From NCBI RefSeq assembly GCF_001570485.1, contig NZ_BCTA01000062.1:1-50353 (forward strand): a stretch of 50,353 nucleotides of DNA. The letters are read 5' to 3'. Position numbers and translations under genes: made by a program. A model generated the notes under the pieces. It was not told where the DNA came from. It saw only the letters and a program-made list of their open reading frames with translations, and did not search any database. The stretch is from Mycolicibacterium novocastrense. GTDB lineage: Bacteria; Actinomycetota; Actinomycetes; Mycobacteriales; Mycobacteriaceae. Numbering within the stretch: position 1 is the stretch's first letter; each line of letters starts with the position of its first letter. Of the stretch, positions 24,693-32,930 are shown in pieces.

Positions 24693-26002
24693 GCCGGACA
24701 CTTGCGGTGGTGGGCGCGGGCGCGAAGGCCGTCGCCGTCGCAGCCAAGGCCGCCGAACTTCGCGACATGGGCATCGACGTGCCCGAAGTCGTGGCCGTCG
24801 AGAAGACCGGCGTGGCGGCCAACTGGCAGGCCGAGGGCGGATGGACCGACGGGCAACACCGGTTGGGCACGAGCCCGGAGAAGGACGTCGGGTTCCCGTA
24901 CCGGTCGGCCCTGGTCCCGCGGCGCAACGCCGAACTCGACGAACGCATGACCCGGCACAGCTGGCAGCAGTACCTGATCTCGACCGGCCAGTTCGCCGAG
25001 TGGGTCGACCGCGGAAGACCCGCCCCCACCCACCGCCGGTGGAGCCAGTACCTGCGCTGGGTCGCGGGCAACGTCGAGATGAACGTGGTCAGGGGCGAGG
25101 TGCGCGGCATCTCGATCGACACAACCGGCACCGGATCCGGTGAGCCGCGGTGGGCGCTGCGCACACCCGACCGCACCGTGACGGCCGAGGGCCTGATGAT
25201 CACCGGGCCCGGTCAGCCGGAGCGCTCGATCCTGCCCGGCAACCCGCGTGTGCTGTCGATCGCGCAGTTCTGGCATCGCGCAGCGCAACACGAGCTGATC
25301 CGTGCCGAACGCGTGGCCGTCATCGGCGGGGGAGAGACCGCGGCGTCGATGCTCAATGAGCTGTTCCGGCACCGGGTTTCGACCATCACGGTGATCTCGC
25401 CGCAGGTGACCCTGTTCACCAGGGGCGAGGGCTTCTTCGAGAACACGCTGTTCTCCGATCCCACGGGCTGGACCAGCCTGACCATGGCGGAGCGACGCGA
25501 CGCGCTGTTGCGGACCGACCGCGGGGTGTTCTCCGCGCGCGTGCAGGAGGCGCTGCTCGCCGACGACCGGATCCGCCACCTGCGGGGCAGGGTCGCGCAC
25601 GCGGTCGCCCGCGAGGGCCGGATCCGGTTGACGCTGAGCACGACTGCGGGCGGTGAGTCGCTGGAGACGGTGCACGGATTCGATCTGGTCATCGACGGCT
25701 CGGGTGCCGACGCGATGTGGTTCGTGCCGCTGCTCGGTCAGGACGCGTTGGATCTGCTGGAACTTGGCCTCGGTGCGCCGCTGACCCCGGACGTGCTGCA
25801 GGAGGCCATCGGCGATGACCTCGCCGTCGGCGGGTTGCGGCCCAAGCTCTTCCTGCCGGGTCTGTCCGGGCTCACGCAGGGACCGGGCTTCCCCAACCTG
25901 TCGTGCCTGGGGCTGTTGTCGGACCGCATCCTGGGCGCCGACCTGGGCGCGGCCGCCGGCGCGCAGTCACTGAAAGGACATGAGCGGCAATCCGTTCGGT
26001 GA
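24689..26002 (+). CDS. mbtG: MbtG, lysine N6-hydroxylase
   Basis: A 437-residue flavin monooxygenase that N-hydroxylates lysine side chains to form the hydroxamate iron ligands. The N-terminal FAD loop reads GAGAKA (residues 9-14, the variant typical of MbtG), and the NADPH loop IGGGETAAS lies near 212. ATG 24689 overlaps the mbtF stop with GAGAGG upstream. It is the last gene of the operon, and 18 bases separate it from a convergent gene with no obvious terminator. M. tuberculosis MbtG is about 431 residues. Confidence 0.95.
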   Translation: MSRTLAVVGAGAKAVAVAAKAAELRDMGIDVPEVVAVEKTGVAANWQAEGGWTDGQHRLGTSPEKDVGFPYRSALVPRRNAELDERMTRHSWQQYLISTGQFAEWVDRGRPAPTHRRWSQYLRWVAGNVEMNVVRGEVRGISIDTTGTGSGEPRWALRTPDRTVTAEGLMITGPGQPERSILPGNPRVLSIAQFWHRAAQHELIRAERVAVIGGGETAASMLNELFRHRVSTITVISPQVTLFTRGEGFFENTLFSDPTGWTSLTMAERRDALLRTDRGVFSARVQEALLADDRIRHLRGRVAHAVAREGRIRLTLSTTAGGESLETVHGFDLVIDGSGADAMWFVPLLGQDALDLLELGLGAPLTPDVLQEAIGDDLAVGGLRPKLFLPGLSGLTQGPGFPNLSCLGLLSDRILGADLGAAAGAQSLKGHERQSVR

Positions 26003-26020
26003 GCGGCGGCGCTGAACCGG

Positions 26021-26347
26021 TTATGCCTGCGCCCATCCGTGAGCTGAGGAGGGCACGTCCATGTCGAACACCCGCGCGTGCAGCACCGTGCGGTTGCGCA
26101 GCGCGGCCCGCACCGCGCGGTGCAGCCCGTCTTCGAGGTAGATGATGCCCTTCCAGCGCACCGCGTGCGGGAACAGGTCGCCGTAGAACGTCGAATCCTC
26201 GGAGAGCAGTCGGTCGAGCGCGAGCACCGTGGTGGTGGTGACCAACTCGTCGAGCCGGATCTGGCGCGGCGGGATCTGCGCCCATTGGCGATGTGACAAC
26301 CCGTGGTCGGGGTAGGGCCTACCCTCCCTGACTCCCTTGAAGATCAT
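26021..26347 (-). CDS. conserved mycobacterial protein, Rv2375-like
   Basis: A 108-residue soluble protein with a conserved core (QIRLDELVTTTTVLALDRL, then FPHAVRWKGIIYLEDGLHRA). In M. tuberculosis a protein of this type (Rv2375) is also antiparallel to hrcA beside the mbt cluster. It has no catalytic motif I recognise. The LEDGLHRAVRAALRNR segment looks like a ParB/nuclease-type surface, but I would not assign a function. The ATG at 26347 has AAGGA 11 bases upstream; a GTG about 20 codons further up is possible. It converges on mbtG. Confidence 0.75.
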   Translation of the reverse strand: MIFKGVREGRPYPDHGLSHRQWAQIPPRQIRLDELVTTTTVLALDRLLSEDSTFYGDLFPHAVRWKGIIYLEDGLHRAVRAALRNRTVLHARVFDMDVPSSAHGWAQA

Positions 26348-26494
26348 CGGGCCAGCGTCCTTCGAGTCGTCCCCCGAGTCCTCCCCGGACTGTGATTTCA
26401 CGATGACAACAACAAGCAAGGTTAGTGCACCGCAGTTGAGCACGTCGCCCGTGTCGAAGGACCGCTCGCGCGCTATCGGCGCTGTTGGTGCCCC

Positions 26495-26500
26495 TAAAAT
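26495..26500 (+). promoter_or_regulatory. -10 element of hrcA
   Basis: TAAAAT lies 36 bases before the hrcA start and is the only good -10 match in the 189-base gap between the divergent genes. I saw no CIRCE inverted repeat (TTAGCACTC-N9-GAGTGCTAA) in the gap. Confidence 0.45.
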
Positions 26501-26536
26501 GGGTGACAACGCGATTCGAGGGGTAGGTGAGCAGAC

Positions 26537-27568
26537 ATGGGTAGCGCCGACGACCGCAGGTTCGAGGTGCTGCGTGCGATCGTCGCCGACTTCGTGGCCA
26601 CCCAGGAGCCGATCGGGTCGAAGACGCTCGTCGAGCGGCACAACCTGGGTGTCTCCAGTGCGACCGTGCGCAACGACATGGCGGTGCTGGAGGCCGAGGG
26701 CTACATCACCCAGCCCCACACCAGCTCCGGGCGGGTGCCCACCGAGAAGGGGTATCGCGAGTTCGTCGACCGGATCGACGACATCAAACCCCTGTCGTCG
26801 TCGGAACGCCGCGCGATCCTGTCGTTCCTCGAATCCGGTGTCGACCTGGACGACGTGTTGCGCCGCGCCGTGCGGCTGCTTGCGCAGCTGACACGCCAGG
26901 TCGCGATCGTGCAGTACCCGACGCTGTCGACCTCCACGGTCCGTCATCTCGAGGTGGTCGCGCTCACCCCGGCCAAGCTGCTGCTGGTGGTGATCACCGA
27001 CACCGGCCGGGTCGACCAGCGCATGGTCGAGTTGGGCGACACGCTCGACGAGCACGACGTCACCAAGCTGCGCGACCTGCTCGGCCAGGCGCTCGAGGGC
27101 AAACCACTCGCGGCGGCATCGGTCGCCGTCGCGGACCTGGCCTCACACCTCGACGGGCACGGCGGGCTCGCCGACGCGGTCGGCCGCTCGGCCACCGTGC
27201 TGGTCGAGACGCTCGTCGAGCACCGCGAGGAGCGCCTGCTGCTGGGCGGCACCGCCAACCTCACCCGCAACACCGCCGACTTCGGCGGCTCCCTGCGGTC
27301 GGTGCTCGAGGCGCTCGAGGAGCAGGTGGTGGTGCTGCGGCTGCTGGCGGCGCAGCAGGAGGCCGGCAAGGTGACGGTGCGCATCGGCCACGAAACGCAG
27401 GCCGAGGAGATGGCGGGCACCTCCGTGGTGACCACCGCGTACGGCAGTTCGGGCAAGGTGTACGGCGGTATGGGTGTGTTGGGCCCCACCCGAATGGACT
27501 ATCCGGGAACTATCGCTAATGTCGCTGCGGTTGCTCTCTATATCGGGGAAGTCTTAGGCAGCCGGTAG
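26537..27568 (+). CDS. hrcA: HrcA, heat-inducible transcription repressor
   Basis: A 343-residue repressor that binds CIRCE elements of groE-type operons and is released on heat stress. The N-terminal winged helix (QEPIGSKTLVERHNLGVSSA, then STVRNDMAVLEAEGYITQPH with one-residue differences, about 20-60) and SSGRVPTEKGYREFVD are diagnostic. The C-terminus ends with the family's GPTRMDYPGTIANVAAVA. GGTGAG lies before ATG 26537. It is followed by dnaJ after 34 bases, the usual hrcA-dnaJ pair. Confidence 0.96.
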   Translation: MGSADDRRFEVLRAIVADFVATQEPIGSKTLVERHNLGVSSATVRNDMAVLEAEGYITQPHTSSGRVPTEKGYREFVDRIDDIKPLSSSERRAILSFLESGVDLDDVLRRAVRLLAQLTRQVAIVQYPTLSTSTVRHLEVVALTPAKLLLVVITDTGRVDQRMVELGDTLDEHDVTKLRDLLGQALEGKPLAAASVAVADLASHLDGHGGLADAVGRSATVLVETLVEHREERLLLGGTANLTRNTADFGGSLRSVLEALEEQVVVLRLLAAQQEAGKVTVRIGHETQAEEMAGTSVVTTAYGSSGKVYGGMGVLGPTRMDYPGTIANVAAVALYIGEVLGSR

Positions 27569-27602
27569 ACACCGGCACAGGCGGAAGGTCAGGCAAGTCA
27601 GC

Positions 27603-28748
27603 GTGGCACGCGACTATTACGGGCTGCTCGGCGTGAGCAAGGGCGCATCGGATGCAGAGATCAAGCGCGCCTATCGCAGGTTGGCGCGCGAACTGCATCC
27701 CGACGTCAACCCGGACGAAGAGGCCCAGGCCCGGTTCAAGGACATCAGCGCCGCCTACGAGGTGCTCAGCGATCCGGAGAAGCGCCGCATCGTCGATCTC
27801 GGCGGTGACCCGCTGGAATCGGCGTCGAACGGAGCCGGGTTCTCCGGTGGCTTCGGGGGCCTGGGCGACGTGTTCGAGGCGTTCTTCGGCGGCGGCGGCG
27901 CCACCCGCGGGCCGATTGGCCGGGTGCGGCCGGGGTCGGATTCGCTGCTGCGGATGCGCCTGGACCTGTCGGAGTGCGCGACCGGCGTGACCAAGCAGGT
28001 CACCGTCGACACCGCGGTGCTGTGCGACCTGTGCCACGGCAAAGGCACACACGGCAACTCCAGCCCGGTGGCCTGCGATACCTGCGGCGGTCGCGGCGAG
28101 ATCCAGACGGTGCAGCGCTCGCTGCTGGGCCAGGTCATGACGTCGCGGCCGTGCCCGGTGTGCGGCGGCGTCGGCGAGGTCATCCCCGATCCGTGCCACC
28201 GCTGCGGCGGCGACGGCCGCGTGCGCGCCCGCCGGGAGATCAGCGTGAAGATCCCGGCAGGCGTCGGCGACGGCATGCGGGTGCGGTTGGCGGCCCAAGG
28301 CGAGGTCGGACCGGGCGGGGGACCGGCGGGCGACCTGTACGTGGAGGTGCACGAGCAGCCGCACGCCACGTTCCTGCGCGACGGCGACGATCTGCACTGC
28401 ACGGTCTCGGTGCCGATGGTCGATGCGGCGCTGGGCACCAGCGTCACCGTCGACGCGATCCTCGACGGACCGACCGAGATCGCGATCCCGTCCGGCACAC
28501 AGCCCGGCGCCGTCGTCACGCTGCGCGGTCACGGCATGCCGCACCTGCGCTCCGGAGTGCGCGGCGACCTGCATGCGCACATCGATGTGGTGGTGCCGTC
28601 GCGGCTGGACAACGAGGACGCCGAACTGCTGCGCAAGCTCAAGGCGAAGCGGGCCCGCGACGTCGCCGAGGTGCGATCGGCGCAGCCGACGGCCACGAGC
28701 GGGGGTGGGCTGTTCAGCCGGCTGCGTGAGACCTTCAGCGGCCGCTGA
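27603..28748 (+). CDS. dnaJ2: DnaJ (second mycobacterial DnaJ), Hsp40 co-chaperone
   Basis: A 381-residue co-chaperone that stimulates DnaK ATPase and delivers substrates. The J domain has HPD (near residue 33), followed by a Gly/Phe-rich linker and four CxxCxGxG zinc repeats from about 141 to 210 (CDLCHGKG, CDTCGGRG, CPVCGGVG, CHRCGGDG), then the substrate-binding C-terminal domains. It starts with GTG 27603 after GGAAGG. It sits 34 bases after hrcA, so it is probably cotranscribed. Confidence 0.95.
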   Translation: MARDYYGLLGVSKGASDAEIKRAYRRLARELHPDVNPDEEAQARFKDISAAYEVLSDPEKRRIVDLGGDPLESASNGAGFSGGFGGLGDVFEAFFGGGGATRGPIGRVRPGSDSLLRMRLDLSECATGVTKQVTVDTAVLCDLCHGKGTHGNSSPVACDTCGGRGEIQTVQRSLLGQVMTSRPCPVCGGVGEVIPDPCHRCGGDGRVRARREISVKIPAGVGDGMRVRLAAQGEVGPGGGPAGDLYVEVHEQPHATFLRDGDDLHCTVSVPMVDAALGTSVTVDAILDGPTEIAIPSGTQPGAVVTLRGHGMPHLRSGVRGDLHAHIDVVVPSRLDNEDAELLRKLKAKRARDVAEVRSAQPTATSGGGLFSRLRETFSGR

Positions 28749-28846
28749 CGGGGCAGTGGTATGCCGAAGCCTATGCGCGAGATTGCGCTGCGGGCTGTGC
28801 CGAACCGCGAGCCGCAACCATCAGTGCAGTCACGGGCCTACCCGCC

Positions 28847-29587
28847 GTGACGCAGGGCCTGTTCTACGTCGACTCGCTGCCTGCGGTCGGTGAGCTCGCG
28901 GTCGTCGAGGGCGACGAGGGCTTTCACGCCGCCAATGTGCGCCGCATCCGCCCCGGCGAGCGGTTGCAACTCAGCGACGGCGCCGGAGAGTTGGCGCACT
29001 GCGAGGTCAGCGAGGTCACAAAGGGCAGATTGACCGCGCGGGTGCTGGACCGGCGCTTCGTACCGCCCCCGTCGCCGACCGTGACCGTCGTGCAGGCGCT
29101 GCCCAAGTCGGATCGCTCGGAACTGGCGATCGAGATGGCGACCGAGGCTGGCGCCGACGCGTTCGTGGCCTGGCAGGCCGCGCGCTGCGTGGCGCGGTGG
29201 GACTCGGCGGCCAAGGCCGAAAAGGGGCTGCGGCGGTGGAGCGCGGTGGCCCGCTCGGCGGCCCGGCAGTCACGGCGGGCCCGCATCCCCGAGGTCAGCG
29301 GCCCCGTCTCGACGGCCCAGTTGGTCGACGGGCTCGGCGGCCGGGACGCCGTCGTGCTTGCGCTGCACGAATCGGCGACGCAGCGGCTCGCTGATGTGGC
29401 GGTGGCCGCGACGGATTCGGTGGTCCTGGTGGTGGGACCCGAAGGCGGCATCGCCGACGACGAGGTGGCCGCGCTGCGCGACGCGGGTGCGACGGCGGTG
29501 CGACTGGGGCCCACAGTGCTGCGGACCTCGACGGCCGCGGCCGTCGCGCTGGGGGCGTTGGGCGTGCTGACCGGCCGGTGGTCGTGA
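28847..29587 (+). CDS. rsmE: RsmE, 16S rRNA m3U1498 methyltransferase
   Basis: A 246-residue SPOUT-family methyltransferase. An N-terminal PUA-like part (GDEGFHAANVRRIRPGE) is followed by the trefoil-knot SAM site (VVGPEGGI near 198, LRTSTAA near the end). It methylates N3 of U1498 in 16S rRNA. The GTG start at 28847 fits the family's N-terminus, although no strong ribosome site is seen. It follows dnaJ by 98 bases, a stretch in which I see no feature. Confidence 0.93.
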   Translation: MTQGLFYVDSLPAVGELAVVEGDEGFHAANVRRIRPGERLQLSDGAGELAHCEVSEVTKGRLTARVLDRRFVPPPSPTVTVVQALPKSDRSELAIEMATEAGADAFVAWQAARCVARWDSAAKAEKGLRRWSAVARSAARQSRRARIPEVSGPVSTAQLVDGLGGRDAVVLALHESATQRLADVAVAATDSVVLVVGPEGGIADDEVAALRDAGATAVRLGPTVLRTSTAAAVALGALGVLTGRWS

Positions 29588-29630
29588 TACACCGCCGCCT
29601 TGAGCATTGGGTGGTGTCGCTGACCAGCGG

Positions 29631-29636
29631 TAAACT
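29631..29636 (+). promoter_or_regulatory. possible -10 element of phoH
   Basis: TAAACT lies in the 105-base gap before phoH and fits a TANNNT -10 element, giving a leader of about 50 bases. No convincing -35 is seen. Confidence 0.35.
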
Positions 29637-29692
29637 GTGAACAGACATCTGCAACGGCCAGGTCAGAACCAGAAAGCAGGCACTGAACCCTC

Positions 29693-30736
29693 TTGACGCC
29701 CCGCGAGACGACCGCTGACTCTGATCAGTCTTCTGAGTCGGTACGCAGCAGCATCAACATTCCGCCCGACCTCGTCGTGGGCCTACTGGGTTCCGCCGAC
29801 GAGAATCTGCGCGCGCTCGAACGCGTCCTGGCGGCCGACATCCATGTGCGCGGCAACGCGCTGACCCTGTCCGGCGAACCCGCCGACGTCGCGCTGGCCG
29901 AGCGGGTGATCTCCGAGCTGATCGCGATCGTGAGCAACGGGCAGGTCCTGAACCCCGACGTCGTGCGGCACAGCGTCGGGATGCTCACCGGAACCGGCAA
30001 CGAGTCGCCCGCCGAGGTGCTCACCCTCGACATCCTGTCGCGGCGCGGCAAGACCATCCGGCCCAAGACGCTGAACCAGAAGCGCTACGTCGACGCCATC
30101 GATGCGCACACCATCGTGTTCGGCATCGGGCCGGCGGGCACCGGCAAGACGTATCTGGCGATGGCCAAGGCCGTCAACGCCTTACAGTCCAAGCAGGTGT
30201 CGCGCATCATCCTCACGCGGCCGGCCGTGGAGGCCGGTGAGCGGCTCGGCTTCCTGCCCGGCACGCTGAGCGAGAAGATCGACCCGTACCTGCGCCCGCT
30301 CTACGACGCACTGCACGACATGATGGACCCGGAGCTGATCCCGAAGCTGATGAGCGCGGGCGTGATCGAGGTCGCGCCGCTGGCGTACATGCGTGGCCGC
30401 ACTTTGAACGATGCGTTCATCATCCTCGACGAGGCGCAGAACACTACCGCCGAGCAGATGAAGATGTTTTTGACCCGGCTCGGCTTCAACTCCAAAATCG
30501 TTGTGACAGGCGATATCACGCAGGTCGACCTGCCCGGCGGGGCCGCTTCGGGCCTGCACGCGGCGATGCGGATCCTCGACGGCATCGACGACATCCACTT
30601 CGCCGAGCTCACCAGCGCCGACGTCGTGCGGCACCGGCTGGTGTCGGAGATCGTCGACGCGTACGCGCGACACGACGAACCCACGCAGCTGAACCGGGCA
30701 CAGCGCCGCGCCTCCGGCTCCCGGTCCCGACGGTAG
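29693..30736 (+). CDS. phoH: PhoH-like ATPase
   Basis: A 347-residue PhoH-family NTPase. An N-terminal KH-like segment (about 20-85) precedes the P-loop domain with Walker A GPAGTGKT (146-153) and Walker B FIILDEAQNTT. PhoH proteins are ATPases linked to RNA metabolism, and the gene pairs with ybeY (8 bases on) as in most bacteria. The TTG at 29693 is the start that reproduces the family N-terminus before IPPDLVVGLLGS; the ribosome site is weak. It begins a five-gene run to era. Confidence 0.93.
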   Translation: MTPRETTADSDQSSESVRSSINIPPDLVVGLLGSADENLRALERVLAADIHVRGNALTLSGEPADVALAERVISELIAIVSNGQVLNPDVVRHSVGMLTGTGNESPAEVLTLDILSRRGKTIRPKTLNQKRYVDAIDAHTIVFGIGPAGTGKTYLAMAKAVNALQSKQVSRIILTRPAVEAGERLGFLPGTLSEKIDPYLRPLYDALHDMMDPELIPKLMSAGVIEVAPLAYMRGRTLNDAFIILDEAQNTTAEQMKMFLTRLGFNSKIVVTGDITQVDLPGGAASGLHAAMRILDGIDDIHFAELTSADVVRHRLVSEIVDAYARHDEPTQLNRAQRRASGSRSRR

Positions 30737-30744
30737 CGGTCGAT

Positions 30745-31281
30745 ATGAGCATCGAGGTGTCCAACGAGTCGGGCATCGACGTCTCCGAAGAGGAACTGAT
30801 CAGCGTCGCCCGCTTCGTCATCCGCAAGATGAAGGTCAACCCCGCCGCCGAATTGTCGATGGTGCTGCTCGACACCGCGGCGATGGCCGATCTGCACATG
30901 CGGTGGATGGACCTGCCCGGTCCCACCGACGTCATGAGCTTCCCCATGGACGAGCTGGAGCCCGGTGGGAGGCCCGACGCGCCCGAACCCGGTCCGGCCA
31001 TGTTGGGCGACATCGCGCTGTGCCCCCAGTTCGCCGCCGACCAGGCCGCCGCCGCCGGGCATTCGCTGGGCCAGGAGCTGGCGCTGCTCACCGTGCACGG
31101 GGTGTTACACCTGCTGGGTTACGACCACGCCGAGCCCGCCGAGGAAAAAGAGATGTTCACCCTGCAGCGTCAACTGCTCGAGGAGTGGGTCGCCGACCAG
31201 GTCGAGGCCTACCACCAGGACCGCCAGTCCGAGAAGGAACGCCGGCTTCTCGACAACTCCCGATACTTCGACGAGCTGTGA
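30745..31281 (+). CDS. ybeY: YbeY, endoribonuclease for rRNA maturation
   Basis: A 178-residue metalloprotein. The zinc site HGVLHLLGYDH puts the three ligands at His118, His122 and His128. YbeY takes part in 16S rRNA 3' processing and ribosome quality control. It begins 8 bases after phoH, and its stop overlaps the next start (GTGA). Confidence 0.95.
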   Translation: MSIEVSNESGIDVSEEELISVARFVIRKMKVNPAAELSMVLLDTAAMADLHMRWMDLPGPTDVMSFPMDELEPGGRPDAPEPGPAMLGDIALCPQFAADQAAAAGHSLGQELALLTVHGVLHLLGYDHAEPAEEKEMFTLQRQLLEEWVADQVEAYHQDRQSEKERRLLDNSRYFDEL

Positions 31282-32597
31282 CCGGCGCCGGACAGCTGAT
31301 CTTCGCGATCGTCCTGGTCTTCTTCGGCGGGCTTTTCGCGGCGATCGACGCGGCGCTGAGCACGGTGTCGATGGCGCGGGTCGAGGAACTCGTTCGCGAG
31401 GAACGACCGGGAGCGGTGCGGTTGGCCAGGGTGATGGCCGAGCGCCCTCGCTACATCAACCTGATCGTGCTGCTGCGCATCGCCTGCGAGGTCGGGCCGA
31501 CGGTGCTGTTGGCCGCCTACCTCGACGGCCATCTCGGCGTCACATGGGGGTTGTTCGTCGCCGCCGCGATCATGGTGGTGGTGAGCTTCGTCGTGATCGG
31601 CGTCGGCCCCCGCACAATCGGCAGACAACACGCCTACACGATCGCCCTGCTCGCCGCCCTTCCGCTGCAAGCGCTTTCGGTGTTGCTGACACCGATCAGC
31701 CGGCTGCTGGTGCTGATCGGTAACGCGCTGACGCCGGGTCGCGGATTCCGCAACGGCCCGTTCGCCTCCGAGATCGAACTGCGCGAGGTGGTCGATCTGG
31801 CGCAGCAGCGCGGGGTCGTGGCCGACGACGAGCGGCGAATGATCCAGTCGGTGTTCGAACTCGGTGACACTCCGGCACGCGAGGTGATGGTGCCGCGCAC
31901 CGAGATGGTGTGGATCGAAAGCGACAAGACGGCGGGGCAGGCGACCTCGCTGGCCGTGCGCAGCGGCCACTCCCGTATCCCGGTGATCGGGGAGAACGTC
32001 GACGACATCGTCGGTGTCGTCTACCTCAAGGACCTCGTGCAGCGGACGTACTACTCGACCGACGGCGGTCGCGGCACCAAGGTTTCCGATGTCATGCGGC
32101 GCCCGGTGTTCGTACCCGATTCCAAACCGCTCGACGAGCTGCTGCGCGAGATGCAACGCGACCGCGTTCACATGGTGCTGCTGGTCGACGAGTACGGTGC
32201 GATCGCCGGCCTGGTCACCATCGAGGATGTGCTCGAGGAGATCGTCGGCGAGATCGTCGACGAGTACGACGCCGGCGAAGTGGTTCCCGTAGAAGACCTG
32301 GGGGACAACCGGTATCGCGTCTCGGCGCGGCTGCCGATCGAGGACCTCGGCGAGCTCTACGACATCGAGTTCGACGACGATCTCGACGTGGACACCGTCG
32401 GCGGTCTCGTCGCGCTGGAACTCGGTCGCGTCCCGCTCCCGGGCGCGGAGGTGACGTGGGACGGGCTGCGACTGCAGGCTGAAGGGGGACCGGACCACCG
32501 TGGGCGGGTGCGCATCGGCACGGTGCTGGTCAGCCGCACCGAGCCTGCCCAAGGAGACGACGAGGACAACAATGAGCGCTTGGGCGAAGAGCGGTGA
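31278..32597 (+). CDS. CorC/CNNM-type membrane protein with CBS domains
   Basis: A 439-residue member of the haemolysin/CorC-like family (M. tuberculosis Rv2366c type). It has an N-terminal CNNM (DUF21) domain with about four membrane spans (1-190), a pair of CBS domains (about 205-330; the second ends TIEDVLEEIVGEIVDEYD), and a C-terminal CorC_HlyC domain. Relatives are implicated in Mg or Co efflux; the substrate here is not known. The GTG at 31278 overlaps the ybeY stop; the open frame that starts earlier (30903) is inside ybeY. Confidence 0.9.
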   Translation: MTGAGQLIFAIVLVFFGGLFAAIDAALSTVSMARVEELVREERPGAVRLARVMAERPRYINLIVLLRIACEVGPTVLLAAYLDGHLGVTWGLFVAAAIMVVVSFVVIGVGPRTIGRQHAYTIALLAALPLQALSVLLTPISRLLVLIGNALTPGRGFRNGPFASEIELREVVDLAQQRGVVADDERRMIQSVFELGDTPAREVMVPRTEMVWIESDKTAGQATSLAVRSGHSRIPVIGENVDDIVGVVYLKDLVQRTYYSTDGGRGTKVSDVMRRPVFVPDSKPLDELLREMQRDRVHMVLLVDEYGAIAGLVTIEDVLEEIVGEIVDEYDAGEVVPVEDLGDNRYRVSARLPIEDLGELYDIEFDDDLDVDTVGGLVALELGRVPLPGAEVTWDGLRLQAEGGPDHRGRVRIGTVLVSRTEPAQGDDEDNNERLGEER

Positions 32598-32603
32598 GGC
32601 ACG

Positions 32604-32930
32604 ATGACTGACCTCGACAGTGAGGATGCCAAGCTCGTGACGCTGGCGCGCGGGGCGATGGCGAGGGCCGAGGCGGGCAGCGGCGCCGCCGTGCGTGACC
32701 GCGACGGGCGCACCTACGCGGCTGCTCCGGTCGCGCTGACGGCGTTGGAACTGACCGCCTTACAGGCCGCCGTGGCCGCAGCGGTGTCCAGCGGTGCGAC
32801 CGGTCTGGAGGCCGCGGTGGTGCTCGGCGGATCCTTTGACGACGCGGGGGTGGCGGCGGTGCGCGAGCTGTCGGCGGATGCGGTGGTGATCGTCGCCGAT
32901 CGATCCGGGCGTCCGGTGTCAAACCCGTGA
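32604..32930 (+). CDS. degenerate cytidine-deaminase-fold protein, Rv2365c-like
   Basis: A 108-residue protein whose GAAVRDRDGRTYAAA and LQAAVAAAVSSGATGLEAAV segments fit the cytidine deaminase fold. The zinc-binding H/CAE and PCxxC motifs are absent: the sequence reads LELTALQAA where CAE would be, and it contains no Cys or His at all. Catalysis is therefore unlikely. It lies between the CorC-like gene and era, overlapping era as GTGA, the same position as in M. tuberculosis. Confidence 0.8.
   Translation: MTDLDSEDAKLVTLARGAMARAEAGSGAAVRDRDGRTYAAAPVALTALELTALQAAVAAAVSSGATGLEAAVVLGGSFDDAGVAAVRELSADAVVIVADRSGRPVSNP

Noticed and set aside
26348..26536. CIRCE element upstream of hrcA
   Set aside because: No TTAGCACTC/GAGTGCTAA inverted repeat; the GTTAGTGCACC stretch is too degenerate.
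26337..26891. Plus-strand frame overlapping the start of hrcA
   Set aside because: Runs out of frame through the conserved HrcA winged helix and shows shadow composition after 26540.
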